NCBI RefSeq assembly: GCF_051859125.1
Contig: NZ_JBHYGG010000168.1
Span: 1 to 64,000 of the forward strand
Length of the DNA: 64,000 bases
Source: Gemmata sp051859125
Lineage (GTDB): Bacteria; Planctomycetota; Planctomycetia; Gemmatales; Gemmataceae
Direction of reading: 5' to 3'
Shown here: one piece after another, positions 20,709 through 29,539 of the stretch
Layout: each line of letters opens with the position of its first letter
How positions within the stretch are numbered: position 1 is the stretch's first letter
Made by a program: the position numbers and the translations under genes
Notes under the pieces: model-generated
The model's input: the letters and a program-made list of their open reading frames with translations, nothing else
Database searches by the model: none
What the model was told of the DNA's origin: nothing

Positions 20709-21965
20709 TCAGACTCTGACCCCTTCATCCCGTTCGGGCGGTTCGCCGGTCGGCCGCCGCCGCATCACCACCACGCCGTACACGCCCCACAACTTCGCAC
20801 CGTAGTCGAGCGCATCGAATCTGGCGGCCGCCGCATGGCGCGCAGCCAGGCTGAGTTGAGCGCGGAGGTCTGGATTCCGCGCGAGGCGACAGACCACTGA
20901 CGACAACTGGTTGACATTACCCGGTTCGAACCCGAGCGCGTCAACACCGTCGGTGAACAACTCCGTCGCGCCACCGGCCGCACTCACGACCACCGCCCGC
21001 CCACACGCCATCGCCTCGGCGATCGTGAGGCCGAACGGCTCGGGGGCGGTCGAGGCGTGGACGACGACGTCGAGCGCCCGGTACACCGAGGCCGTGTCGG
21101 TCTGGAACGGCACGAACGCGACCCGGTCGCCGAGTCCGCGAGCCGCGACCGCCTCGCGCAGTTCGGCGGGGGTGAACTGGGCCGGGGTCTGGTAGATCGG
21201 CCCGCCGACGACGTACCACCGGACCCGCAACTCGGGTGCGTCGGCTCCGAGCCTGGCGGCCGCGTCGAGGACGGTCAGGTGCCCCTTCCACCGGGCATAG
21301 GTCGCCACCAGGCCAACGCGGAGCGTGCCAGTTGGTGCCACGAGCACCCCCGCGAGCCGGTCGAGTTCCGGGCCGTCGCCGGCACCCTGGCAGAAGCGCG
21401 AGATGTCGATGGCGTTCGGCACCACGCGGACCGGCACGCCTGGGAGGACCGCCCGCACGTCGGCGGCCACGGCGTTCGAGATCGCCACCACCGCCTTCAC
21501 CCGTGCCCGCGCCCGCCGCAGCAGCCATCCGGCGACGGGCCGCGACCCGTAGAAGTCGTGTGCGTGCCAGACGAGCGGCACGCGCTTCGGGACGACGAAC
21601 GGCGAGAGCAAGTGGGTCTTGATGCCGTTGGAGTGGACGAGGTTCGGCGCGAACTTCGCGATCCTGTCCCGGAGCCGGGCGACGAACTGCGCGAGCGCCG
21701 GGAGCCGGTGAAGTGATCGGAGCGCGGCCGCGGTCCGACCGCCCGGCCGCGAACTGTCGCCGAGCGCCGCGAAGTCCGCCGGCAGCGCGATGACCTCGAC
21801 CTCCGCACCGATGTCGCGCACCGCACCGGCGAGGGGTCCGTCGGCGAGAACGACGACCCGCACGACCGCACCGGGCCGCTCGCGGAGGACGCCGCGGACG
21901 GCGGTGAGGAGCACCCGCTCCGCCCCGCCCAAGGTGCCGACCGGACTGAGGTACAGGAGCCTCAC
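20709..21965 (-). CDS. GT4-family glycosyltransferase
   Basis: A 418-residue GT-B fold transferase. The N-terminal acceptor domain begins RLLYLSPVGTLGGAERVLL; the donor domain has VGLVATYARWKGHLTVLDAA and the GT4 EX7E motif in PEPFGLTIAEAMACGRAV, which binds the nucleotide-sugar. The start is GTG 21965, whose GTGA overlaps the stop of the preceding gene by 4 nt. It is the last gene of the long operon and ends 760 nt before the MBOAT cluster. Sugar donor and acceptor cannot be told from sequence. Confidence 0.88.
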   Translation of the reverse strand: MRLLYLSPVGTLGGAERVLLTAVRGVLRERPGAVVRVVVLADGPLAGAVRDIGAEVEVIALPADFAALGDSSRPGGRTAAALRSLHRLPALAQFVARLRDRIAKFAPNLVHSNGIKTHLLSPFVVPKRVPLVWHAHDFYGSRPVAGWLLRRARARVKAVVAISNAVAADVRAVLPGVPVRVVPNAIDISRFCQGAGDGPELDRLAGVLVAPTGTLRVGLVATYARWKGHLTVLDAAARLGADAPELRVRWYVVGGPIYQTPAQFTPAELREAVAARGLGDRVAFVPFQTDTASVYRALDVVVHASTAPEPFGLTIAEAMACGRAVVVSAAGGATELFTDGVDALGFEPGNVNQLSSVVCRLARNPDLRAQLSLAARHAAAARFDALDYGAKLWGVYGVVVMRRRPTGEPPERDEGVRV

Positions 21966-23080
21966 GCCGTTCGTCGCTCGCGCAACCGCAGGTACGCATC
22001 CGCGATCACCCGGGCGTGAGTCGCCCAGGAGAACCGGGCGACGTGTTCGAGGCGTGCCGCGAGCGGCGGGATGGAATGTGAGTTGTTGAGAACATTGACT
22101 ACGGCGGCGGCCCACGCCGGGACGTCGGCCACGGGGCAGTACGCTGCGACGGTGCCCCCGGCCTCGCGGAGCGTCGGCAGGTCGCTCGCCACGACAGCGG
22201 CCCCGCACGCGAGCGCCTCGATCACTGGCAGCCCGAACCCCTCAGCGTCACTCGGCACGACGACGACCGCTGCCCGGCGGTACAACTCGGCGAGTTGCCC
22301 CCGAGACAGGCCGCGGACCTGGGCGACCGAGGACCCGAGGCCGACGACCTTATCGGCAAGCGCGGGCCACCACGGCCCGCCCACCTGGACGAGTCGAAGC
22401 CCCGGAACACGCCCGCGGACAGCGGCGAACACGTCGAGGAGGACGTCGAGCCGCTTCCGCGGGGCGCTGCTCCCGACGTGGAGCAGGAACGGCGGGCCGG
22501 TGGCGACGGGCAGGCTCACGACCGGGTTTGGGTCGGGGGTGTACTCGTCGGCGACGCCGTAGGGCGCGTGGATCAATCGGTCGGCTGCCACACGTGCGAG
22601 GCTGTGCAGATCGTTCCCGATCGCGGCCGTGCTGTGGAACACGACCGCCGCTCGGCGCAGGCCGTCGAGGGCCCGCTGCGCCTGACGCCGGAACCACCAC
22701 GGCCGACGCTCCGTTGCGGGATCCAGGACCGAGCGGAAGGCGTCGAGGTCGTGGCAGTACACCCCAGCGCGGCCGAGCGGAACGGAGCTGACGAGGTGTG
22801 CGTAACTGTGGTCGGCGACGTGAACGAAGTCGGTCTGCCGGGCGACGCGGCAGACGACCCGGGGGAGGAGCAGGTAGCGGTTGAGGGCGCGATCGGCGTT
22901 GAACCCGGGGCGGCCCGCCCCCGGCACCCGTCCGAACACGCGGGCGAACGCCGGAGCGACGTCGGCCTCTTCGACTCCGGGCGGGAGGTGAGCGAGGAGT
23001 TGGTCGGCGCACAGATCCATGCTCCACCACCCCTCGGCCCGGAAGTCGCGCACCACCGCGAGGCGGAGAGGGCTCGGCAC
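21962..23080 (-). CDS. GT4-family glycosyltransferase
   Basis: A 372-residue GT-B enzyme. The donor half shows FLLHVGSSAPRKRLDVLLDV and the EX7E motif in AEGFGLPVIEALACGAAV. The N-terminal half carries CHDLDAFRSVL and AVVFHSTAAIGND, typical of mannosyltransferase-like GT4 members. I start it at GTG 23080, one base after the TAG of the acyltransferase gene, the same TAG-C-GTG spacing seen at 18768; the frame is open further upstream but would overlap the acyltransferase. It is translationally coupled on both sides (GTGA with the next gene). Confidence 0.87.
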   Translation of the reverse strand: MPSPLRLAVVRDFRAEGWWSMDLCADQLLAHLPPGVEEADVAPAFARVFGRVPGAGRPGFNADRALNRYLLLPRVVCRVARQTDFVHVADHSYAHLVSSVPLGRAGVYCHDLDAFRSVLDPATERRPWWFRRQAQRALDGLRRAAVVFHSTAAIGNDLHSLARVAADRLIHAPYGVADEYTPDPNPVVSLPVATGPPFLLHVGSSAPRKRLDVLLDVFAAVRGRVPGLRLVQVGGPWWPALADKVVGLGSSVAQVRGLSRGQLAELYRRAAVVVVPSDAEGFGLPVIEALACGAAVVASDLPTLREAGGTVAAYCPVADVPAWAAAVVNVLNNSHSIPPLAARLEHVARFSWATHARVIADAYLRLRERRTA

Positions 23081-23081
23081 G

Positions 23082-24266
23082 CTACGATGTCCGGGGCTGT
23101 CGCGCGTCGCCCCGCTCCGGGTCGCTGGTCGGCGGGGCCAAGAGCGCGCCGCGGTACTCGAGGCGGCGCGACGCGCGGGTGAGCGGGCGCTCCGCCAACT
23201 GATAGAACACCAGACCGACGACCACGGCCGCTCCGACGGCACCCAGGCACACGGCCACCTCGCCCAGCGGCGTCAGTTCGAGACGCATCACCGCGGGGAC
23301 GTTGAGCACGCGGTAGATGACGTAGGTGTGGGTGAGGTAGATGCTGTAGGACCGGTGGCCGATGAACGCCAGCACTCGGGTGAGCGCGTTGGGGTTGAGC
23401 GTCGGGTGGGCCGCCACCCGGACGAGGAGGACCGCTGCGACGCCCGCCGCGATCGGGCGGGACGCCCCGGACGCCAGCCCGAGAGCCACCAGGGCGAGCA
23501 CCCCGAGGCTCAGCGCCGCCACGCTCCCCAGTCCGACGGTGCGCCAGTACGTCAGGCAGCCGATGGCGAGATACAAGGCATTGGTCGGGAGCGCCCACGC
23601 GATGCGCGGCCCGGTCAGCGTGAACAGCAAGGATGAGACCAGGGCGAGGGTGGTGAAGTGGTACACGACCACGACGGCCCGGTCGTGAAACGCGGCCGGG
23701 CTCCACTTCAAATGGCACCGGCGGGCGCACCAGAACACTACCGCCCACGCCACGTAGAACTGCATCAGGGGGGCCATGAACCAGTAGACCGCCGAGGGGG
23801 CCGCGACCGGCGCAAGGTCCTGGACGAAGGCGAGCAGCGGGAGCAACTCGGCGGGCGACGGAAGGGTGTACGGCCGGTCCCGCACCCACGCGCTGACCTG
23901 GAAGCCGATCAGACCGAATGCGATCGCGACCCAGAACGGCACGGCCAACCGGACGAGGCGGCGGGAAAAGAACGCGCGGACCGAGAGGTAGCTCCACGCC
24001 CCGGGGCGGAACCCGTAGGCCAGGAAGTACCCGGCGATGACGAAGAAGCTCTCGAACCCGAACCGGAGGTGCGCGACGCACCAGACAGTGACGTGCCCCA
24101 GGTGCTCGGCGAGGGGCGGGTACCGCGCCCCGAAGAACGTGTGCGCCGTCACGATCTGGAGGCACACGACGGCGCGGAACACGTCCAGCGACGACGCCCG
24201 TGGCGTGCCGGCCGGATTGGCAGTGGCAGCAGCGTCCCGCGGTCCCAAGGGGTTGGAATCTGGCAT
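23082..24266 (-). CDS. Acyltransferase-3 family membrane protein
   Basis: A 394-residue integral membrane protein of the OafA/NodX type. It has LDVFRAVVCLQIVTAHTFFG with the conserved Arg and His of helix 1, GFESFFVIAGYFLAYGF (FF-SG-like motif) and, near the end, GHRSYSIYLTHTYVIYRV. Around ten helices are predicted by eye. Such enzymes O-acetylate sugars of surface polymers using acyl-CoA. A poly-Ala/Asn N-terminal extension of about 25 residues precedes the first helix. A 116-nt gap separates it from the methyltransferase gene upstream. Confidence 0.9.
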   Translation of the reverse strand: MPDSNPLGPRDAAATANPAGTPRASSLDVFRAVVCLQIVTAHTFFGARYPPLAEHLGHVTVWCVAHLRFGFESFFVIAGYFLAYGFRPGAWSYLSVRAFFSRRLVRLAVPFWVAIAFGLIGFQVSAWVRDRPYTLPSPAELLPLLAFVQDLAPVAAPSAVYWFMAPLMQFYVAWAVVFWCARRCHLKWSPAAFHDRAVVVVYHFTTLALVSSLLFTLTGPRIAWALPTNALYLAIGCLTYWRTVGLGSVAALSLGVLALVALGLASGASRPIAAGVAAVLLVRVAAHPTLNPNALTRVLAFIGHRSYSIYLTHTYVIYRVLNVPAVMRLELTPLGEVAVCLGAVGAAVVVGLVFYQLAERPLTRASRRLEYRGALLAPPTSDPERGDARQPRTS

Positions 24267-24382
24267 CGGGTCCGTGATGGAGGGTTAGCAGTGAGCCCTG
24301 GAAGTCAGTAAAGGCCGGCGCATAGCGGGAACCAATGAGCGCACCGTGTGAACGTCCCGCACAACCGCGAGCCGGACCGGTG

Positions 24383-25204
24383 TCATCGCCGGGTTGGGGT
24401 TCGTGCGGCGATCCACGTCCCGCCCGCGATGAGGCGCGTCCAACCCGGTCGTCCCAGGGCCGCGTCACGAAGGACCTCGCAATTGCGCTGCCGAAAGTAG
24501 CGAGCGAGGTCGATGGGATTGCAGAGGTAGCAGGCGTCGTTGTCCGCGTGGAAGGGCGGCCGATCGTCGGGCCGGCGCATCGTGAACGCCGGGCGGCGGG
24601 ACAGGCACTTCTGCGAGGCGAGGAACAGGTGGTACGCGAGGTACGCGAGGGCTTCCGGGAGTGTGTTCCCGAACGGATGCCGCGGCATTTCCGCGTCCCG
24701 GAAGATAATCCGACGCTGAGGGCGGGCCTGCCAGACGTAGCGCGTCAGCGCCCGGAACGATTGCCCGAAGCTGAGGAGGTTCGGACCGACGACGCACACG
24801 ACACCCCCGGGCCGCGCGACGCGGATCATCTCCCGCAGCGCCCCTTCGGGATTGGAGATGTGTTCGAGACAGGCGTGGGCGGCAACGGCGTCGAACGTTC
24901 CGTCGGGGAACGGGAGACGGGTCGCGTTCCCCTCGACGAAGCGGAGGTCGGCCCGGACCGCCGGCTCGAACGCGCGGGGGTTAAGGTCGACTCCGGTGGC
25001 ATCCAAACCCTGTTCCGCAAACCAGTGCGACGACCAACCGTTGCCGCATCCCACATCGAGGACAGATCCCGCGGGGACGAACGCGCGGACGAACTCGACG
25101 TACCCCTGGTACATCAGGGCGGACGTGTCGCCCGTCAGCCCCGCCGCACGGACGCGATCGGCGGTGCGGTACATGTGCTCGAGATCTACCGTTTGGTGTG
25201 TCAT
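24383..25204 (-). CDS. SAM-dependent methyltransferase (class I)
   Basis: A 273-residue protein from ATG 25204 (ATGA overlap with the preceding glycosyltransferase). Motif I is SVLDVGCGNGWSSHWFAEQG, with an acidic residue after the next strand (TGVDLNP), FDAVAAHACLEHISNPEGAL as motif IV and LREMIRVARPGGVVCVVGPN as post-motif. The C-terminal part carries a loop of PRHPFGNTLPEALAYLAYHL that probably shapes the acceptor site. Likely methylates a sugar hydroxyl or lipid-linked intermediate of the glycan. Target not deducible. Confidence 0.85.
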   Translation of the reverse strand: MTHQTVDLEHMYRTADRVRAAGLTGDTSALMYQGYVEFVRAFVPAGSVLDVGCGNGWSSHWFAEQGLDATGVDLNPRAFEPAVRADLRFVEGNATRLPFPDGTFDAVAAHACLEHISNPEGALREMIRVARPGGVVCVVGPNLLSFGQSFRALTRYVWQARPQRRIIFRDAEMPRHPFGNTLPEALAYLAYHLFLASQKCLSRRPAFTMRRPDDRPPFHADNDACYLCNPIDLARYFRQRNCEVLRDAALGRPGWTRLIAGGTWIAARTPTRR

Positions 25205-26349
25205 GGTTGGCTGCTGAGAAGTTCGTCGAAGAACGTCAGGTGCCGGCGGGCGATGAGCGGCCAGGTGAACTCGGCGTGGACACGGGCGAGACCGGCCCGT
25301 GCCAGGTCGGCCCGTCGAGCGGGGCCTTCCAGCAGCGCCCCGAGACCCGCCGCCCACGCCAGAGAGTCGGCTTCGGGGAGGACGACGCCCGCGTCGCCGA
25401 TGACGAACGGGATCTCGCCCGAGTCCGACCCTGCGACCGGAACCCCGCACGCCATCGCCTCGATGAGCATGCGGCCGAGTTGCTCCTTCCACCGCGGGGT
25501 CGTCTGGCTCGGGGCGGCGAGGACGTCCATCGCGTTCAGGTAGGCGGGGACGCCCGCGTGCGGCACGCCGGTGACAACCCGGGCCCTGTCCGGATGTCGC
25601 GCCGCCCACGCGCGGAGTTCACTCTCAAGCGGCCCGCCCCCCACGAACAGCGCTCGCCACGGCGAACGCACGAGATCGAGTGCGGCCGCCAGGAGCCGCA
25701 CGCCCTTCTCCGCCACGAACCGTCCAAGGTAGCCCACGACCGGCGGTCCCGGGTCGGCCCACCCCAGCGATGCCCGCACGGCGGCCGCGGCCGCGGCGTC
25801 GGGGCGGAACGCAGTCGTGTCCACACCCAGGGGGATGACCCGGTGGGGCTTCGTCGCGTAATCTGTTCGTGTGCCGAGGACCGCTTGTACCGTGTCCCCC
25901 GCTGCGATCCAACCGGCCGCATGACCTAACACGTAGTGCTCGATCCATGAGAACGGGGGTGGGTACCGCTTGGAGATGTTCTGAAACGTGTACCAACTGA
26001 GTCGGTAGCGTTGAGCCCAATGGGCGATCTGAGCGCCCGCGAGCACGAAGGGTTCTTCCCAACAATGTACCAAGTCCCAGCGGTCGCTGAAGAGTCGACG
26101 GAGGGATCGTCCGTAGCACATAAGGTGCGGGTGACGGGTCGCGTAAAGCGTGACCGGAACAACCCGGCACGCTTCCCCGGGTAACGGCTCCAGGCGGATC
26201 GGGCGGAGGTCACCGTGGACGTACGTCGGGGCGGCGACCGTGACGTCCCACGCGCCCCGGCCCTCGCGGGCCATCTCGTCGGCGAGCCGACGGTTGAGGC
26301 CGACGACGTAGGATCGGCCCACGGTCAGGAGCCGCCGCGGTCGAGTCAA
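25201..26349 (-). CDS. GT4-family glycosyltransferase
   Basis: A 382-residue GT-B enzyme. Visible motifs are GRSYVVGLNRRLADEMA at the N-terminus, HRVIPLGVDTTAFRP in the linker, VVGYLGRFVAEKGVRLLAAA in the donor domain and an EX7E motif in KEQLGRMLIEAMACGVPV. I start at TTG 26349, which overlaps the upstream stop (TTGA); an alternative GTG at 26322 would drop nine residues. Coupled to the methyltransferase downstream by ATGA. Confidence 0.85.
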   Translation of the reverse strand: MTRPRRLLTVGRSYVVGLNRRLADEMAREGRGAWDVTVAAPTYVHGDLRPIRLEPLPGEACRVVPVTLYATRHPHLMCYGRSLRRLFSDRWDLVHCWEEPFVLAGAQIAHWAQRYRLSWYTFQNISKRYPPPFSWIEHYVLGHAAGWIAAGDTVQAVLGTRTDYATKPHRVIPLGVDTTAFRPDAAAAAAVRASLGWADPGPPVVGYLGRFVAEKGVRLLAAALDLVRSPWRALFVGGGPLESELRAWAARHPDRARVVTGVPHAGVPAYLNAMDVLAAPSQTTPRWKEQLGRMLIEAMACGVPVAGSDSGEIPFVIGDAGVVLPEADSLAWAAGLGALLEGPARRADLARAGLARVHAEFTWPLIARRHLTFFDELLSSQP

Positions 26350-27512
26350 AGTCCGTCTCGCATCGACGTGATCGTGTGGGCGAGCGTGAACGTGTCGCGG
26401 TACAGCACCTGTCCCGACGCGCCGACACTGCACCGGGCTGGTTCGACCGCGAGCAGGTGGGCGGCGAGCTCCGCCAGGGCGTGGGGGTCGCACGCGGGCG
26501 CGAGGGCGACGGCCCCGTGCGCCCAGACCCACTCGCTCAGTGGCCCGAGGTTGGTGACCACGGGGACGCCGTTCGCGAGCCCGGCCATCACGCTCGTCCG
26601 CCGCGAACTGACGCCGTCGGGGTAGGGCTGGACGAGCAGGTCGCACGCCCGGAGGTGGGCCGGGAGCCGGTCCGGGGGGAGTTCGCCGGTCGCGTGGATG
26701 CGGTCACCCAGTGCCGGCACCTGCGAGGCGAAAGCGTCGCGCCAGCGGTCCGAGTTGCGGCCCATCAGCAGCACCCGAGCGCGGGACAATCGGCCAAGGA
26801 GTTCGGTGAGGGCTCGCATGAGGACGTCCCCCACATGGGGAGCGTAGGTTCCGAAGTGCCCGATGAGCTGCGCCTCGGTCTCCGGCGAGTACCGACTCCG
26901 GACGGCGACCACGTCGTTGGGGTCGGCCACGGTGCCGACGTTGCACGGCACCGGGAGCCACTCGGGCCGCCGGACCTTTGGGCATACGCGGCGCAGCATC
27001 GGCACCCACCCGGGGACCGAGACGAGGACGCGGTCGGCCGCGCCGGCCAGCAATCGTGCCATGAGGTTGTTCAGCGACCCGAGCAGCGCGTACCGGGCGG
27101 GCCGCCACGAGAACGGAAACGCGACCTCGTGGAACATCACCCACACTGGCGGGAGCCGCCTGGCACGGAGGGCGACCCACAGAACGAACGGCACGTTCAT
27201 GGCCTTCCAGCCGAACGCATGGGGAACGTACTGCACGAGGACGCGGTCGGGCCGGGGCCGCCGGGCGATCGCGTGGTCGAGTTCGAGTAGCCCGCGGGGG
27301 CCGAAGTGGTCCGGCAGCCGCACAACGGTAACGCCGGGGTGGTGCGGGGTCGCGTCACCGGGCGGGGCGTACACGGTGACCGCGTCCCCCGCCGCCGCGA
27401 GCCCCTCCGCCACGAGCCGCGTGTAGTCGCTGACCCCGCCTGGCTCCGGCGGGTACTCACCCGTGAGAATCGCCCAACTTTGAGTGGCACCACCCGGCCG
27501 GGTCTCACGCAC
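26346..27512 (-). CDS. Glycosyltransferase, GT4-like, with altered EX7E region
   Basis: A 388-residue GT-B protein: the N-terminus has WAILTGEYPPEPGGVSDYTR, typical of GT4 acceptor domains, and the donor domain IGHFGTYAPHVGDVLMRAL. Where other members of the locus have EX7E it has PDGVSSRRTSVMAGLANG, lacking the first Glu, as in a subset of GT4 enzymes. So it is either a variant catalyst or one with relaxed donor use. The start is GTG 27512, 8 nt inside the preceding gene. GTGA-type coupling on both sides fits the operon. Confidence 0.8.
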   Translation of the reverse strand: MRETRPGGATQSWAILTGEYPPEPGGVSDYTRLVAEGLAAAGDAVTVYAPPGDATPHHPGVTVVRLPDHFGPRGLLELDHAIARRPRPDRVLVQYVPHAFGWKAMNVPFVLWVALRARRLPPVWVMFHEVAFPFSWRPARYALLGSLNNLMARLLAGAADRVLVSVPGWVPMLRRVCPKVRRPEWLPVPCNVGTVADPNDVVAVRSRYSPETEAQLIGHFGTYAPHVGDVLMRALTELLGRLSRARVLLMGRNSDRWRDAFASQVPALGDRIHATGELPPDRLPAHLRACDLLVQPYPDGVSSRRTSVMAGLANGVPVVTNLGPLSEWVWAHGAVALAPACDPHALAELAAHLLAVEPARCSVGASGQVLYRDTFTLAHTITSMRDGL

Positions 27513-28341
27513 CGCGGTCGGTCGCGCGGGCTAGAGCGGTCAGGAAGAAGCGCGCTTCGAGCACGGTCGGATCGGCACTTTCTAAAGGTACGGGGGCCAC
27601 CCATCCTTCGAGGTGAACGAACCGGTCGTACCGGTCCGCTGGGAAGTGCGACAACACCTCCGCGGCGGTGCTCCCGGACCTGGACCACATCGGGCCGAGG
27701 TGAACCTCGACGAACCAGTCGGGGTGCGTGGCGGCGGTCCTGGCGGCCCCGCGGAGCGCGTGGCACTCGTACCCCTCGACGTCGATGAACACGACGTCCG
27801 GCGGCCCGTAGCGGGCCGTCAGGGTGTCGATGGTCACGGCGGGAACGTCGATCAGGCCACCGTAGTCGCTGACGGTCCCGACTGCCCCGTTCCACCCGGC
27901 GTTGAACTGGAGTTGCCCGTCGGCGTCCGAGATCGCCGCGTGCTCAGCGGTCACCCAGGGCATCAGGTTCCGGGTCGCGTTCTGCCGGCACATCTCAGCG
28001 TTGTGCGGGTTCGCTTCGACCAGGACGACGTGTCCGGCCGCCCCGACGCGGTCGCCGAGCATCAGGCCGACGACCCCCTGGTGCGCCCCGCAGTCGAAGA
28101 CCCGTGCGCCGGCCCTCAGCCGCGACCGGCTCAGCAACTCGAGTTCCGGGAGGGGCTCCCAGTCGTGGTCGTACCACCCCTGGCCGAGCGGGTCCGTTAG
28201 CTCGATGCTCAAGTCGACCGTTCCGTACCGGTGGCGGACGACGCGGCGGGGGAACGCGGCCGCGAGGCGCTGTAGCTTGCGGCGCTGGAGCCATTGACGA
28301 ACTCTCGGCGGAAGGACCGCCCGCGCGATGCGCTTCAGCAT
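27505..28341 (-). CDS. FkbM-family methyltransferase
   Basis: A 278-residue protein starting at ATG 28341. A basic N-terminal leader (MLKRIARAVLPPRVRQWLQR) precedes the SAM fold: ARVFDCGAHQGVVGLMLGDR, HVVLVEANPHNAEMCRQNAT, the strand with VPAVTIDTLTARYGPPDVVF and IDVEGYECHALRGAA, which is the FkbM hallmark I-D-V-E-G. These enzymes O-methylate sugars or polyketides. In this operon a sugar O-methylation is most likely. Confidence 0.88.
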   Translation of the reverse strand: MLKRIARAVLPPRVRQWLQRRKLQRLAAAFPRRVVRHRYGTVDLSIELTDPLGQGWYDHDWEPLPELELLSRSRLRAGARVFDCGAHQGVVGLMLGDRVGAAGHVVLVEANPHNAEMCRQNATRNLMPWVTAEHAAISDADGQLQFNAGWNGAVGTVSDYGGLIDVPAVTIDTLTARYGPPDVVFIDVEGYECHALRGAARTAATHPDWFVEVHLGPMWSRSGSTAAEVLSHFPADRYDRFVHLEGWVAPVPLESADPTVLEARFFLTALARATDRGA

Positions 28342-28378
28342 GTGCCACCTCTCGTCTTCAATGCGTGCGTTCGGCGTC

Positions 28379-29539
28379 CTATTCGGCGAACCGACGCGAG
28401 CCAGCATTCAGCGATGTAGTGAGAGAACCGTGCGTGGAAACCCGAGTCGCATACACCGGCGCTGTACGGCCGATGATGTCGTCCCAGCAGAACTCGCCGG
28501 CGCGGGCTCTGGCCCGGTCGCTCGCCGTTGATCGCGCGTTGGTGTCGGTCAGAAGTTGCACCAGTTTTGCGGTCACTGTCGTGATGTCCCCGCGATGCAC
28601 TAGGAACTCGTCGCCGAGCATCGCGGTGGGGCCGGGGACGCGGTAGGCCACGACCGGGAGGCCGGCGGCGAGCATCTCCAGTGCCCCGAACGGGAAGCCC
28701 TCGACCGCGGACGGGAACACGCCGGCGGAGCATCCCGACAGCAGCGCAGGCAACTCGTTCGGCTGGAACGACGGGGTCACCGCTATTCGGTCGCGGAGGC
28801 GGCGGGGGAACGCCGCGAGTACCTCGGCAGCGGTCGGGAGCATGCCGCGGGTGCCGATCAACCGGAACCGCGCGTCGGGCACCCGATCGCACACGCCCGC
28901 GACGATCGCGGGGAAGTCCCGCATCCCCTTCCTGGGGTCGAACGTGCCGACGAACGCGACGGTCGGCGGGTCGCCCCCGGGGGTCGCGCGGCCCAACTCG
29001 GTCCGCCGCTCCGCGGTCAGGGCGTAGGGGAAGACGACGATGCGGGCCGGGTCGATCCCGTGGCGCACGAGTGCGTCGCGGTCGTCGGTCGTGGGGACGT
29101 TCACGAGGTCCGCCTCGCGGCAGGTGACCGTCGCGTCATCGACGATCCGTTCGAGCGCCCGCCGCCGCGCTCGGCCGTACAAGTGGTGCCCGACCCACGC
29201 CCGCCCCCCGGGCCTGGGCGGGATGCGGGCCGCGAGGACGTTGTGGATCAGGAGGACCGAGCGCGCGACGAACAGCGGGCCGGCCGGGAGGGACGCACGC
29301 GGGAACGGGAGCTTGTCGTGCTCGTACTCGACCACGTCGAACTCCGCGGCCCGCGCCCGGAGGTACTCGCCGAGTGCCAACTGGTACTCGCGCGTGTGCG
29401 GCCGCACGCCGACCTGTTCCGGGCCGATCAGCGTTGCGTCCCACCCGAGCCGCTGGAACGCGGCCGCGACCTCGATGTAGACCTTCGCCGCCCCGTACTT
29501 CGGGTCGACGGTCACCGGACAACAGAGCAGGATACGCAT
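28379..29539 (-). CDS. GT4-family glycosyltransferase
   Basis: A 386-residue GT-B enzyme from ATG 29539, which overlaps the upstream stop by one base (TGATG). Motifs: RILLCCPVTVDPKYGAAKVY at the N-terminus, TVAFVGTFDPRKGMRDFPAI in the donor domain, and EX7E in AVEGFPFGALEMLAAGLPVV. The gap to the FkbM gene is only 37 nt. Sugar specificity unknown. Confidence 0.87.
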   Translation of the reverse strand: MRILLCCPVTVDPKYGAAKVYIEVAAAFQRLGWDATLIGPEQVGVRPHTREYQLALGEYLRARAAEFDVVEYEHDKLPFPRASLPAGPLFVARSVLLIHNVLAARIPPRPGGRAWVGHHLYGRARRRALERIVDDATVTCREADLVNVPTTDDRDALVRHGIDPARIVVFPYALTAERRTELGRATPGGDPPTVAFVGTFDPRKGMRDFPAIVAGVCDRVPDARFRLIGTRGMLPTAAEVLAAFPRRLRDRIAVTPSFQPNELPALLSGCSAGVFPSAVEGFPFGALEMLAAGLPVVAYRVPGPTAMLGDEFLVHRGDITTVTAKLVQLLTDTNARSTASDRARARAGEFCWDDIIGRTAPVYATRVSTHGSLTTSLNAGSRRFAE

